NCBI RefSeq assembly: GCF_007858535.1
Contig: NZ_CP040174.1
Coordinates: forward strand, 2,542,001-2,606,000
Reading direction: 5' to 3'
From: Arthrobacter sp. UKPF54-2
GTDB taxonomy: Bacteria > Actinomycetota > Actinomycetes > Actinomycetales > Micrococcaceae
DNA length: 64,000 bases
How positions within the stretch are numbered: position 1 is the first letter of the stretch; the number at the start of each line of letters is the position of its first letter. Below, in pieces: positions 9,016 to 19,510 of this stretch. Both the position numbers and the translations under genes were made by a program. The notes beneath the pieces are model-generated. The model was not told where the DNA came from. It searched no databases and saw only the letters and a program-made list of their open reading frames with translations.

Positions 9016-10341
9016 ATGAGTAGTGTTCTGACAATCCGCGGAGGCGTCCCGCTGACCGGCCGCGTCACCGTCCGCGGGGCCAAGAATCTTGTCCCCAAGG
9101 CGATGGTTGCTGCCCTGCTGGGCAACGAGCCGTCCGTGTTGCGCAACGTCCCTGAAATCAAGGACGTTGAGGTTGTCACCAGCCTGCTCCAGCTCCACGG
9201 TGTCACGGTGGACAAGGACCCCGTCACCGGGGACCTCACGCTGGACCCGACGAACGCCAAGACGGCCTCGCACACGGCCATCGACGCCCACGCCGGCGAC
9301 TCGCGCATCCCGATTCTGCTCTGCGGACCGCTGATCCATGCCATCGGCGAGGCCTTCATCCCGGACCTCGGCGGCTGCAAGATCGGCGACCGCCCGATCG
9401 ACTACCACCTGAATGTGCTGCGCCAGTTCGGCGCCGTCGTCGAGAAGCGCCCGGGCGGGATCCACATCTCCGCACCCAACGGGCTCAAGGGCGCCAAGAT
9501 CGCGCTGCCCTATCCGTCTGTCGGGGCAACCGAGCAGGTCCTGCTCAGCGCCACCCGCGCCGAGGGCATCACCGAGCTCTCCGGCGCGGCCACCGAGCCC
9601 GAAATCGTCGACCTCATCGCCGTGCTGCAGAAGATGGGCGCGATCATCAGCGTCCAGACCGACCGCACCATCCGGATCGAAGGCGTCCAGGACCTGGGCG
9701 GCTACAACCACCGGGCCCTGTCCGACCGCAACGAATCCGCCTCCTGGGCCTCTGCCGCCCTCGTGACCCGCGGCGACATCTTCGTCGAAGGCGCCACCCA
9801 GCGCGACATGATGACGTTCCTGAACACCTACCGCAAGGTCGGCGGCGGCATGGACATCGGCGACGACGGCATCCGCTTCTACCACCCCGGCGGCAAGCTC
9901 AGCCCGCTCGTGCTCGAAACCGACGTGCACCCCGGGTTCATGACCGACTGGCAGCAGCCGCTCATTGTGGCCCTGACCCAGGCGGAGGGCGTGTCGATTG
10001 TGCACGAAACCGTCTACGAGAACCGCTTCGGCTTCACCGACGCCCTAGTCCGGATGGGCGCAAACATCCAGGTACACCGCGAATGCCTCGGCAGTGTCCC
10101 GTGCCGCTTCGGCCAGCGGAACTTCCTGCACTCGGCCGTCATCTCCGGCCCCACGCAGCTCAAGGGCACTGACATTGATGTGCCGGACCTGCGCGGCGGC
10201 TTCAGCCACCTGATCGCGGCCCTGGCAGCCACCGGCACCTCCCGGGTCACCGGCATCGACATCATTAACCGCGGCTACGAGCGTTTCACCGAGAAGCTCG
10301 CCGGCCTCGGTGCCGATTTCGACATCACTTCGGCCCGGTAG
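9016..10341 (+). CDS. murA: UDP-N-acetylglucosamine 1-carboxyvinyltransferase
   Basis: This 441-residue enzyme of the EPSP-synthase fold transfers enolpyruvate from PEP to UDP-GlcNAc, the first committed step of peptidoglycan synthesis in the cytoplasm. K23-N24 (GAKNLVPKAM) and the catalytic cysteine C121 in GGCKIGDRPID are present. The latter is the residue alkylated by fosfomycin in sensitive enzymes. The end (RGYERFTEKLAGLGADF) is typical. It heads a tight forward run with the acyltransferase, gpsA and ddl. Confidence 0.93.
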   Translation: MSSVLTIRGGVPLTGRVTVRGAKNLVPKAMVAALLGNEPSVLRNVPEIKDVEVVTSLLQLHGVTVDKDPVTGDLTLDPTNAKTASHTAIDAHAGDSRIPILLCGPLIHAIGEAFIPDLGGCKIGDRPIDYHLNVLRQFGAVVEKRPGGIHISAPNGLKGAKIALPYPSVGATEQVLLSATRAEGITELSGAATEPEIVDLIAVLQKMGAIISVQTDRTIRIEGVQDLGGYNHRALSDRNESASWASAALVTRGDIFVEGATQRDMMTFLNTYRKVGGGMDIGDDGIRFYHPGGKLSPLVLETDVHPGFMTDWQQPLIVALTQAEGVSIVHETVYENRFGFTDALVRMGANIQVHRECLGSVPCRFGQRNFLHSAVISGPTQLKGTDIDVPDLRGGFSHLIAALAATGTSRVTGIDIINRGYERFTEKLAGLGADFDITSAR

Positions 10342-10350
10342 AGGGACAAA

Positions 10351-11178
10351 GTGAAGGAAACGGCCAAGAGCCACATCACCTTTGTCATTGTGGCCGGAAT
10401 CGTCCGGCCGATCATGAACCTGCTGATGAACAAGAAGTGGGAGGGGCTGGAAAAGCTCCCCGCCGGCGGGTTTATAGCCGCGCCCAACCACTGCACCGAA
10501 ATCGATCCGCTGGTGATCGGGCACATGCTCTACAACCAGAAGCGGATGCCGCACTTCCTGGCCAAGGGCAGCCTCTTCAAGGTCCCGGTGCTCGGCTCGG
10601 TGCTGCGGAACACCAAGCAGATCCCGGTGGAACGCTCGACGGCGGGCGCCAACCGCTCCCTGCAGGTCGCCAGGGAAGTGGTGGACGAGGGCGGCGCGAT
10701 CATCATCTACCCCGAGGGAACGCTCACCCGCGACCCCGAGCTCTGGCCGATGAAGGGCCACACCGGCGCGGCGAGGATGGCGCTGGAAAGTGGCATCCCG
10801 GTCGTTCCGATGGCGCACTGGGGGGCGCATGAGGTGTTCCCGCGCTACGCCAAGCGGTTCTACGTCTTCCCGCGGAAGACCTCGCGTGTGCTGGTGGGCG
10901 ACCCGGTGGACCTCAGCGCGTTCGCGGGCCGGCCGCTGGACAAGGCGACGCTGACCGAGGCGACCAACGTCATTATGGACGCCATCACCGAACTGCTGGC
11001 CAGCCTGCGCGGCGGACAGCCGCCGCTGGTGCGCTGGGACCCCTCGGCGCACAACCAGTCCACCCACGGGCGTTTCGTCGAGCGTGGCGGCAAGCCAGGC
11101 ACTTACGCTGACGCCGGCGCCCCCACGGATACCGGCACCGCAACGGATACCGGCACCGCGACGGACGGTATCCAGTGA
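10351..11178 (+). CDS. 1-acylglycerol-3-phosphate acyltransferase family (PlsC-like)
   Basis: This 275-residue acyltransferase has the HX4D catalytic motif as NHCTEID (about residues 49-55) and the EGT motif in IIYPEGTLTRD. Members acylate lysophosphatidic acid at the membrane face. The C-terminal tail is low complexity and is built from two 18-base direct repeats (11125-11160). Start is GTG, ten bases after murA. Its stop overlaps the gpsA start as GTGA, so glycerophospholipid assembly is coupled to G3P supply. Whether it is the main PlsC cannot be told here. Confidence 0.85.
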   Translation: MKETAKSHITFVIVAGIVRPIMNLLMNKKWEGLEKLPAGGFIAAPNHCTEIDPLVIGHMLYNQKRMPHFLAKGSLFKVPVLGSVLRNTKQIPVERSTAGANRSLQVAREVVDEGGAIIIYPEGTLTRDPELWPMKGHTGAARMALESGIPVVPMAHWGAHEVFPRYAKRFYVFPRKTSRVLVGDPVDLSAFAGRPLDKATLTEATNVIMDAITELLASLRGGQPPLVRWDPSAHNQSTHGRFVERGGKPGTYADAGAPTDTGTATDTGTATDGIQ

Positions 11179-12236
11179 CGGCTGCGCCCCGCGGCACGGA
11201 CGCCGCCGGCTCGGCCCTGAGCGTCGCCGTGCTCGGCGCCGGCTCCTGGGGGACCACCTTCGCCAAGATCCTCGCCGACGCGGCCACCGCGTCCGGCGTG
11301 GACCGCAGCATCCGGCTCTGGGGCCGGCGCGCCGCCGTCGTGGACCAGATCAACACCGAGCACCGGAACGAGCAGTACCTCAAAGGCATTGCCCTGCCGG
11401 CCAGCATCACCGCCTCCCCCGACGTGGCCGAGGTGCTCGACGGCGCCGACCTGGTGGTCCTGGCCGTCCCCGCCCAGACCCTGCGGCCCCAGCTGCGCGA
11501 GTGGAAGCACCTGATCGGGCCCGGCGCCCTCGTGGTCTCCCTGATGAAGGGCCTGGAGCTGCACTCGGACGCCCGGATGAGCGAAGTCATTTGTGAGGAA
11601 CTGGGCATTCCCGCCGAGCGCGTAGCGGTGGTCTCCGGTCCCAACCTGGCCATGGAAATCGCCCGTGAGGAGCCGACGGCCTCCGTCGTGGCCTGCTCCG
11701 ATGCCGCGGCGGCCGGCTGGGTGGCCCGCAGCTGCACGGCCCCCTACTTCCGCCCGTACACGACGGCAGACGTGGTCGGCGTCGAAATCGGCGGCATCGT
11801 CAAGAACATCATCGCCCTCGCCGTCGGCATCTGCGAAGGCAAGCAGATGGGCGACAACACCAAGGCCTCCGTGATCACCCGCGGCCTCGCCGAGACCTCC
11901 CGCCTGACCTTGGCGCTGGGCGGCGAAGCCCGGACCATGGCCGGCCTGGCGGGCCTGGGGGACCTCGTCGCCACCTGCTCCTCGGCGCTGTCGCGGAACC
12001 ACACCGCAGGGCGGCTGCTCGGCACCGGACTGAGCCTGGACCAGGTCACCGCCGAGATGACGCAGACGGCCGAAGGCATCAAATCGGCGCAGGCCGTGCA
12101 CGAACTGGCCGGCAAGCTGGGCGTCGAGATGCCCATCACCGCCGCCGTCGTCGCGGTACTGGCCGGAAAACTGTCCGTAGACCAACTGGGGCCGCTGCTG
12201 CTGTCCCGGGACCTGAAATCCGAAGGCGATTACTAA
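11175..12236 (+). CDS. gpsA: Glycerol-3-phosphate dehydrogenase [NAD(P)+]
   Basis: This 353-residue enzyme reduces dihydroxyacetone phosphate to sn-glycerol 3-phosphate for phospholipids. VAVLGAGSWGTTFAK is the Rossmann glycine motif. VSGPNLAMEIA and VEIGGIVKNIIALAVGICEG are signature stretches carrying the catalytic lysine, and AGLGDLVATC follows. The start is GTG overlapping the acyltransferase stop. ddl starts three bases after the stop. Confidence 0.95.
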   Translation: MTAAPRGTDAAGSALSVAVLGAGSWGTTFAKILADAATASGVDRSIRLWGRRAAVVDQINTEHRNEQYLKGIALPASITASPDVAEVLDGADLVVLAVPAQTLRPQLREWKHLIGPGALVVSLMKGLELHSDARMSEVICEELGIPAERVAVVSGPNLAMEIAREEPTASVVACSDAAAAGWVARSCTAPYFRPYTTADVVGVEIGGIVKNIIALAVGICEGKQMGDNTKASVITRGLAETSRLTLALGGEARTMAGLAGLGDLVATCSSALSRNHTAGRLLGTGLSLDQVTAEMTQTAEGIKSAQAVHELAGKLGVEMPITAAVVAVLAGKLSVDQLGPLLLSRDLKSEGDY

Positions 12237-12238
12237 CA

Positions 12239-13384
<1,146 letters not shown>

Positions 13385-13404
13385 CCCCACCGGCGCGGGC
13401 CCAC

Positions 13405-13908
13405 CTATTTGCCGGTCGGCAGGTTCTGCAGGTCGGCCTGGCCCACGCAGTTCCGCGTCGCTTTCACCTTGGCAGCGGCGTTGGCCAGCTCGGCCAGGAC
13501 CGTCGCCGAGCTGATCTTGTCCGGATCCATCAGGATCTCCGTGGCTGGTTCACGCCCGAAGGTGGTCAGGGTCCACACCGGATTGCCTTCCTTGATCACC
13601 CAGTCGACTCCGTTGACGCTGACGCAACGGTCCGTGGTGGGGCCGGGGACGTTCACACCGCAACGCAGCACCACGAGGGACGGATCGCCCCAGGCGGCCG
13701 TCGCCTGGCTGTTGGTTTTGCGCAGCTTCGCCTCACCGATGCTGTCCGGCAGCGCCAGCATCATCGGGGCACAGGCGGCGTTCGCCGCATCCTTGGCGGG
13801 CGCGACGTCGACGGCGGGGGAGCAGGCACTGAGCAGGAGCCCGGCGGCGGCAGCGGCGGCGAGAAGGCGAAGCGGACGGAGCGGGCCGTGCGGGCGGAGC
13901 GGGGGCAT
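13405..13908 (-). CDS. DUF3515 family lipoprotein
   Basis: This 167-residue exported protein has a basic N-terminus, a hydrophobic Ala/Leu core and a lipobox LLSAC with the lipidated Cys near residue 29. The mature part contains several Cys (APMM upstream, RCGV, DRCVSV, RNCVG) that could form disulfides. This matches actinobacterial DUF3515, found beside ddl and thiL in many relatives. Function is unknown; the site of action is the outer face of the membrane. Confidence 0.82.
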   Translation of the reverse strand: MPPLRPHGPLRPLRLLAAAAAAGLLLSACSPAVDVAPAKDAANAACAPMMLALPDSIGEAKLRKTNSQATAAWGDPSLVVLRCGVNVPGPTTDRCVSVNGVDWVIKEGNPVWTLTTFGREPATEILMDPDKISSATVLAELANAAAKVKATRNCVGQADLQNLPTGK

Positions 13909-13980
13909 CCCTCCAGCCTATCCCGGGCCGGGGTCCGGCCGGACGCTGCCCGGCGCCGCCGCGGCCGAGCTATGGCCCGG

Positions 13981-14844
13981 CTACGGCTCCAGCAGGCCGA
14001 GCAGGTAGGACCCGTAACCGCTCTTCACAAGCGGCTCGGCCCGTGCACGCAGTTCGTCGTCGCTGAGGAATCCCTGGCGCCACGAGATCTCCTCGGGCGC
14101 CCCGATGATCAGCCCCTGCCGTTTCTGGACCGTCCGAACAAAGTTCGAGGCGTCATTGAGATCGTCGAAAGTCCCGGTGTCCAGCCAAGCGGTGCCGCGG
14201 GGCAGAATTTCGACGTGCAGCTTGTCCAGTCCCAAATAGGCGTTATTGACATCCGTGATTTCCAGCTCGCCGCGATGAGACGGTTTGAGGCCGCGGGCAA
14301 TGTCCACCACGTCGTTGTCGTAGAAATACAGCCCTGGCACCGCGTAATTGCTCTTCGGGATTTCGGGTTTTTCTTCCAGTGTCAGCACCCGGCCCTCGCC
14401 GTCGAACTCGACCACGCCATAGGCTGCCGGATTCTGGACCCAGTAGCCGAAGACGGAGCCGCCGTCCACGGCCGCGTGTCGGGCAAGTTGGGTTCCCATG
14501 CCGGGACCGTAGAAGATGTTGTCGCCCAGGACCAGTGCCACTGCATCAACCCCAATGTGCTCCTCCCCGAGTATGAAAGCCTGCGCGAGGCCGTCGGGCG
14601 AGGGCTGCTGCCGATAGCTGAGCGAGATCCCGAACTGGGAGCCGTCCCCGAGCAGGCGTTGGAACGGGCCCGCGTCCTGGGGCGTGGTGATGATCAAAAT
14701 ATCCCGGATGCCCGCCAGGATCAGCGTGGACAGCGGGTAGTAGATCATGGGCTTGTCGTAGACCGGGACCAGTTGTTTGCTGATCCCGAACGTAATCGGA
14801 TGCAAGCGCGATCCGGTTCCCCCGGCCAAAATGATTCCCCGCAT
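13981..14844 (-). CDS. rmlA: Glucose-1-phosphate thymidylyltransferase
   Basis: This 287-residue nucleotidyltransferase makes dTDP-glucose from dTTP and glucose-1-phosphate, the first step of dTDP-rhamnose synthesis. [18 protein letters not shown] is the N-terminal nucleotide-binding signature, followed by [15 protein letters not shown], and LGDNIFYG holds the catalytic Asp. ATG 14844 starts the conserved motif; a GTG two codons upstream is also possible. It is divergent from rmlB. Confidence 0.95.
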   Translation of the reverse strand: MRGIILAGGTGSRLHPITFGISKQLVPVYDKPMIYYPLSTLILAGIRDILIITTPQDAGPFQRLLGDGSQFGISLSYRQQPSPDGLAQAFILGEEHIGVDAVALVLGDNIFYGPGMGTQLARHAAVDGGSVFGYWVQNPAAYGVVEFDGEGRVLTLEEKPEIPKSNYAVPGLYFYDNDVVDIARGLKPSHRGELEITDVNNAYLGLDKLHVEILPRGTAWLDTGTFDDLNDASNFVRTVQKRQGLIIGAPEEISWRQGFLSDDELRARAEPLVKSGYGSYLLGLLEP

Positions 14845-14858
14845 GGGCACATCATTGA

Positions 14859-15896
<1,038 letters not shown>

Positions 15897-15899
15897 GCC

Positions 15900-17315
15900 A
15901 TGCCGATCGAATTCGGGAAGCAGCTCACAGCCCACCCCACCCCGATTCCCGGCGTCGTGCTCTATGACCTTCCGGTGCACGGGGACAGCCGGGGCTGGTT
16001 CAAGGAGAACTGGCAGCGCGAAAAAATGCTCGCCGTGGGCCTGCCAGACTTCCACCCGGTGCAGAACAACATCTCGTTCAACGCGAAAGCCGGGACCACC
16101 CGCGGGATCCACGCCGAGCCGTGGGACAAATTCATTTCCGTCGCGACGGGCAGGGTTTTCGGCGCCTGGGTGGACCTGCGCGAGGGCCCCACCTTCGGGG
16201 TGGTCTTCACCGCGGTCCTGGATCCTAGCCGTGCCATCTTCATCCCCCGCGGCGTAGGCAACGCCTTCCAGGCCCTCGAAGACAACACCGCCTACACCTA
16301 CCTGGTCAATGACCACTGGTCCGCCGACGCACAGCAGCGGTACACCTTCCTCAACCTCGCCGACGAAACGGCGGCCATCACCTGGCCGGTGCCACTGGAA
16401 CAGGCCGAACTCTCGGAGCAGGACAGGGCGCACCCCCGGCTCGCGGACGTGGTTCCGATGCCGCCAAAAAAAACCCTCGTCCTCGGTGCCGACGGCCAGC
16501 TGGGCAGGGCACTGCGGGCCCTTTACGACGGCGACCGTTCCGTTGAGTTCGCCGGCCGCGCCGAGTTCGACCTGGGCAGCGAGGATTCCTTCGCAGCACG
16601 GAACTGGCGGGACTACTCCACGGTCATCAACGCCGCAGCTTACACCGCCGTGGACGACGCCGAGACGCCCGCGGGGCGGGCCGCTGCGTGGCAGATCAAT
16701 GTCACCGCCGTCACCCGGCTGGCCCGCGCCGCCGTTGAGCACGGCCTCACGCTGGTCCACGTATCCTCGGACTACGTTTTCGACGGCAGCCGGGAGGTCC
16801 ACGGTGAGGATGAACCGCCGTCGCCGCTGGGCGTGTACGGCCAGACCAAAGCCGCCGCCGACGCCGTCGTGGGCGTGGTGCCCCGCCACTACATCGTGCG
16901 AACCAGCTGGGTGGTGGGCGAGGGGAACAACTTTGTCCGCACTATGGCAGTCCTGGCGGCCCGCGGTATCAAACCCGCCGTCGTCAATGACCAGACCGGC
17001 CGGCTGAGCTTCACCGCGGACCTCGCCGCCGGCATCCGGCACCTGCTCGACACCGCGGCGCCCTACGGCACCTACAACCTCAGCAACGGCGGAGATCCCC
17101 GCAGCTGGGCGGACATCGCCGGAGAGATCTACGAGCTCAGCGGCAGTCCCGCCTCCGCCGTGCAAGGGGTCAGCACGGCCGAATACTTCGCCGGCAGGAC
17201 CGCGGCCCCGCGCCCGGCGAACAGCACTCTGGACCTGGCCAAGCTGGCATCCCGAGGGTTTCACCCGCCCGCGGCCGAAGCCAGGCTGAGGGAATACCTG
17301 GCCGGCGCCGGCTGA
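15900..17315 (+). CDS. rmlCD: Fused dTDP-4-dehydrorhamnose 3,5-epimerase / reductase
   Basis: This 471-residue bifunctional protein would finish dTDP-L-rhamnose. Residues 1 to about 185 are an RmlC cupin: RGIHAEPWDKF with the catalytic His region, then VFGAWVDLREGPTFG. The usual FxHGF block reads VGNAFQ, so one His of that block is Asn. From about residue 190 (TLVLGADGQLG) an RmlD SDR follows, with YVFDG and YGQTKAAAD (YxxxK). Such a fusion is known in Corynebacterium. The junction is encoded over a run of eight A (16466-16473). Confidence 0.9.
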   Translation: MPIEFGKQLTAHPTPIPGVVLYDLPVHGDSRGWFKENWQREKMLAVGLPDFHPVQNNISFNAKAGTTRGIHAEPWDKFISVATGRVFGAWVDLREGPTFGVVFTAVLDPSRAIFIPRGVGNAFQALEDNTAYTYLVNDHWSADAQQRYTFLNLADETAAITWPVPLEQAELSEQDRAHPRLADVVPMPPKKTLVLGADGQLGRALRALYDGDRSVEFAGRAEFDLGSEDSFAARNWRDYSTVINAAAYTAVDDAETPAGRAAAWQINVTAVTRLARAAVEHGLTLVHVSSDYVFDGSREVHGEDEPPSPLGVYGQTKAAADAVVGVVPRHYIVRTSWVVGEGNNFVRTMAVLAARGIKPAVVNDQTGRLSFTADLAAGIRHLLDTAAPYGTYNLSNGGDPRSWADIAGEIYELSGSPASAVQGVSTAEYFAGRTAAPRPANSTLDLAKLASRGFHPPAAEARLREYLAGAG

Positions 17316-17367
17316 AGCGCCCGGCAGCCCAACGGCCCCTGTCAGCCCCGCACGGTAGCGTAGGGCT

Positions 17368-18423
17368 GTGCCTGAAACGCTGACCCCACCGACCCCGCCA
17401 TCGCCGTTGACCGTGGCCGAGCTCTCCGAATCGGAACTCCTCGCCCGGATCTTCCCGCGACTCCACGGCGGGGACCCCACCCCGGGCACCGGCACCCTGC
17501 TCCTGGGCCCCGGAGACGACGCCGCGATCGTGGCGGCCCCCGACGGCCGGGCAGTGGTCAGCATCGACACCCAGGTGGTGGACCAGGATTTCAGGCTCGA
17601 GTGGAACAACGGCTACCGGACCACCGGCTACGACGTCGGCTGGAAAGCAGCCGCCCAGAACCTCAGCGACATCAACGCCATGGGCGCCCGTGCCACCTCG
17701 ATGGTGGTGAGCCTGACCATGCCGCCCGAAACCCCCGTGGGCTGGGTGGAGGACTTCGCCGACGGGCTGAGCGCCGGCATCCGCGAACTGGGCGCCCCCG
17801 ACTGCGCCGTGGCGGGCGGGGACCTGGGCCGCGGACGCGAACTGGCCGTCAGCGTCGCCATCCTGGGCACCCTCGACGGACAGGCCCCGGTGCTGCGCTC
17901 CGGTGCCCGGCCGGGGGACACCCTGGCGCTCGCCGGCAGCGTCGGACGGGCCGCCGCCGGATTGGCCCTGCTGGAATCGGCCACCCCGGTGCAGGCGCTG
18001 AACCGGGAACAGCGCGCCCTGATGGCCACCCAGTGCCGCCCTGTGCCGCCGCTCGCAGCCGGTCCGCTGGCCCGGGAAGCCGGCGCCACCGCCCTGATGG
18101 ACATCTCCGACGGCCTGGTCCGGGACGGGGTGCGGATGGCCGCCGCCAGCCACGCCGTGCTCAACCTGGACCCCGCGGTGCTGAAGGAGCTCGCGGCGCC
18201 GCTGGAGCCGGCCGCCGCCCTGCTGGGCGCGGACCCGCTGGACTGGGTGCTCGGCGGCGGCGAGGACCACGGCCTGCTGGCTGCCTTCCCGGCGGGCGTT
18301 CAGCTGCCTCCCGGTTTCACTGCGATAGGCTCGGTAGAAGCCCCTGCACCAACGGACAGCACGGGCGTGACAATAGCGGGCCGGCCCGCTGACACTGTGG
18401 GATGGGATCACTTTGCAGACTAA
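17368..18423 (+). CDS. thiL: Thiamine-monophosphate kinase
   Basis: This 351-residue PurM-like ATP-dependent kinase makes thiamine pyrophosphate from thiamine monophosphate. GPGDDAAIV supplies the metal-binding Asp pair, NLSDINAMGA is the conserved Mg/ATP segment, VAGGDLGRG follows, and MDISDGL lies in the C-terminal domain. The start is GTG. The 3' end overlaps the start of the DAK2-domain gene. No TPP riboswitch is visible in the 52 bases upstream. Confidence 0.93.
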   Translation: MPETLTPPTPPSPLTVAELSESELLARIFPRLHGGDPTPGTGTLLLGPGDDAAIVAAPDGRAVVSIDTQVVDQDFRLEWNNGYRTTGYDVGWKAAAQNLSDINAMGARATSMVVSLTMPPETPVGWVEDFADGLSAGIRELGAPDCAVAGGDLGRGRELAVSVAILGTLDGQAPVLRSGARPGDTLALAGSVGRAAAGLALLESATPVQALNREQRALMATQCRPVPPLAAGPLAREAGATALMDISDGLVRDGVRMAAASHAVLNLDPAVLKELAAPLEPAAALLGADPLDWVLGGGEDHGLLAAFPAGVQLPPGFTAIGSVEAPAPTDSTGVTIAGRPADTVGWDHFAD

Positions 18424-19510
18424 AATTGCCGCCAACGCGCAAGCGATGAAGCGGTGGTTGGGCAAGGCGGAAACAACGCTTGGGAACCACAGCGACCGCC
18501 TGAACGCCATCAATATCTTCCCCGTCGCCGACGGCGACACCGGAACCAACCTCTACCTCACGGTGCGCGCCGCCGCCCGGGCCCTCCACGACGTTGCCAC
18601 CGACACTGCCGCCCTGCCCCAGCTCAGCGCCGACACCCCGGTGCACGCGGTGGGCGCGCCGGATCCGGCCCAGAACGACGTCGGCGCCGTCCTGGCGCGG
18701 GCCGGCCAGGCCGCGATCGAGCAGGCGCGCGGCAACTCCGGCACACTGTTCGCCGTCTTCCTCTGTGCCGCGGCCGAACCCCTGGCCGGGCACACCCGGC
18801 TCAGCTCGCCGCTGCTGGCCGCCGCGCTCAACCGCGCCCAGATCCGGGCCTGGTCCGCGCTGAGCGACCCGGTCCCGGGCACCATGCTCTCCGTGATGGA
18901 GGCCGCCGCCCGCGCCGCCGCCGCCGTCGACGCCGAGCACGACGGCGACGACAGCAACCACACCCTCGGCCTGGCCCTCGACGCCGCCGTCGAGGCCGCC
19001 CTGGCCGCCGTGGTGCACACCGAGGACCAGCTCGAGGCCCTGCACACCGCCCATGTGGTGGACGCCGGCGGCGTCGGGATGCTCCTGGTGCTGGACTGCC
19101 TGCGCTCCGCCGTGCTCGGCGAAGAACTCCAGGACCAGCTCCTCGACGGGCTGCACGGCTACGACGTCCAGGACCCCCACATCCACGCGGACATGCCGCG
19201 GGACGACGGCGTGGAGCTCATGTGCACCATCACGCTCTCGCCGCTGGACGCGGCCACCATGCGACAACGGCTCGACGAGATGGGCGAGTCCGTGATCATG
19301 AGCCAAGTGGGCGGCGACGCCGACGCCAACGGCGCCTACCGCTGGCGCGTCCACGTCCACGTGCCCGACGCCGGCCCCGCCGTCGCCATGATCCGCTCGC
19401 TCGGCGAACCCTCGGACATCAGCGTCAGCGACCTGGCCGTCCCGCGTGACCCCGACGCAGGCGTCCCCGACGGTCCCCGCAGCGCGGCCCGCGACGGACA
19501 TGACCACTGA
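18413..19510 (+). CDS. DAK2-domain protein (YloV/FakA-like)
   Basis: This protein of about 365 residues has the DAK2 (dihydroxyacetone kinase phosphatase-like) domain: NAINIFPVADGDTGTNLYLT for Mg-ATP binding, then ARGNSGTLFAVF and HVVDAGGVGMLLVLD. The related FakA phosphorylates fatty acids bound to FakB proteins, but this one is shorter and its substrate is uncertain. It is conserved between thiL and recG in actinobacteria. The start is either TTG 18413, overlapping thiL, or ATG 18446. The stop overlaps the recG start. Confidence 0.82.
   Translation: MQTKIAANAQAMKRWLGKAETTLGNHSDRLNAINIFPVADGDTGTNLYLTVRAAARALHDVATDTAALPQLSADTPVHAVGAPDPAQNDVGAVLARAGQAAIEQARGNSGTLFAVFLCAAAEPLAGHTRLSSPLLAAALNRAQIRAWSALSDPVPGTMLSVMEAAARAAAAVDAEHDGDDSNHTLGLALDAAVEAALAAVVHTEDQLEALHTAHVVDAGGVGMLLVLDCLRSAVLGEELQDQLLDGLHGYDVQDPHIHADMPRDDGVELMCTITLSPLDAATMRQRLDEMGESVIMSQVGGDADANGAYRWRVHVHVPDAGPAVAMIRSLGEPSDISVSDLAVPRDPDAGVPDGPRSAARDGHDH

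Noticed and set aside
17316..17367. TPP riboswitch upstream of thiL
   Set aside because: The gap is 52 bases and lacks the conserved CTGAGA-type core.
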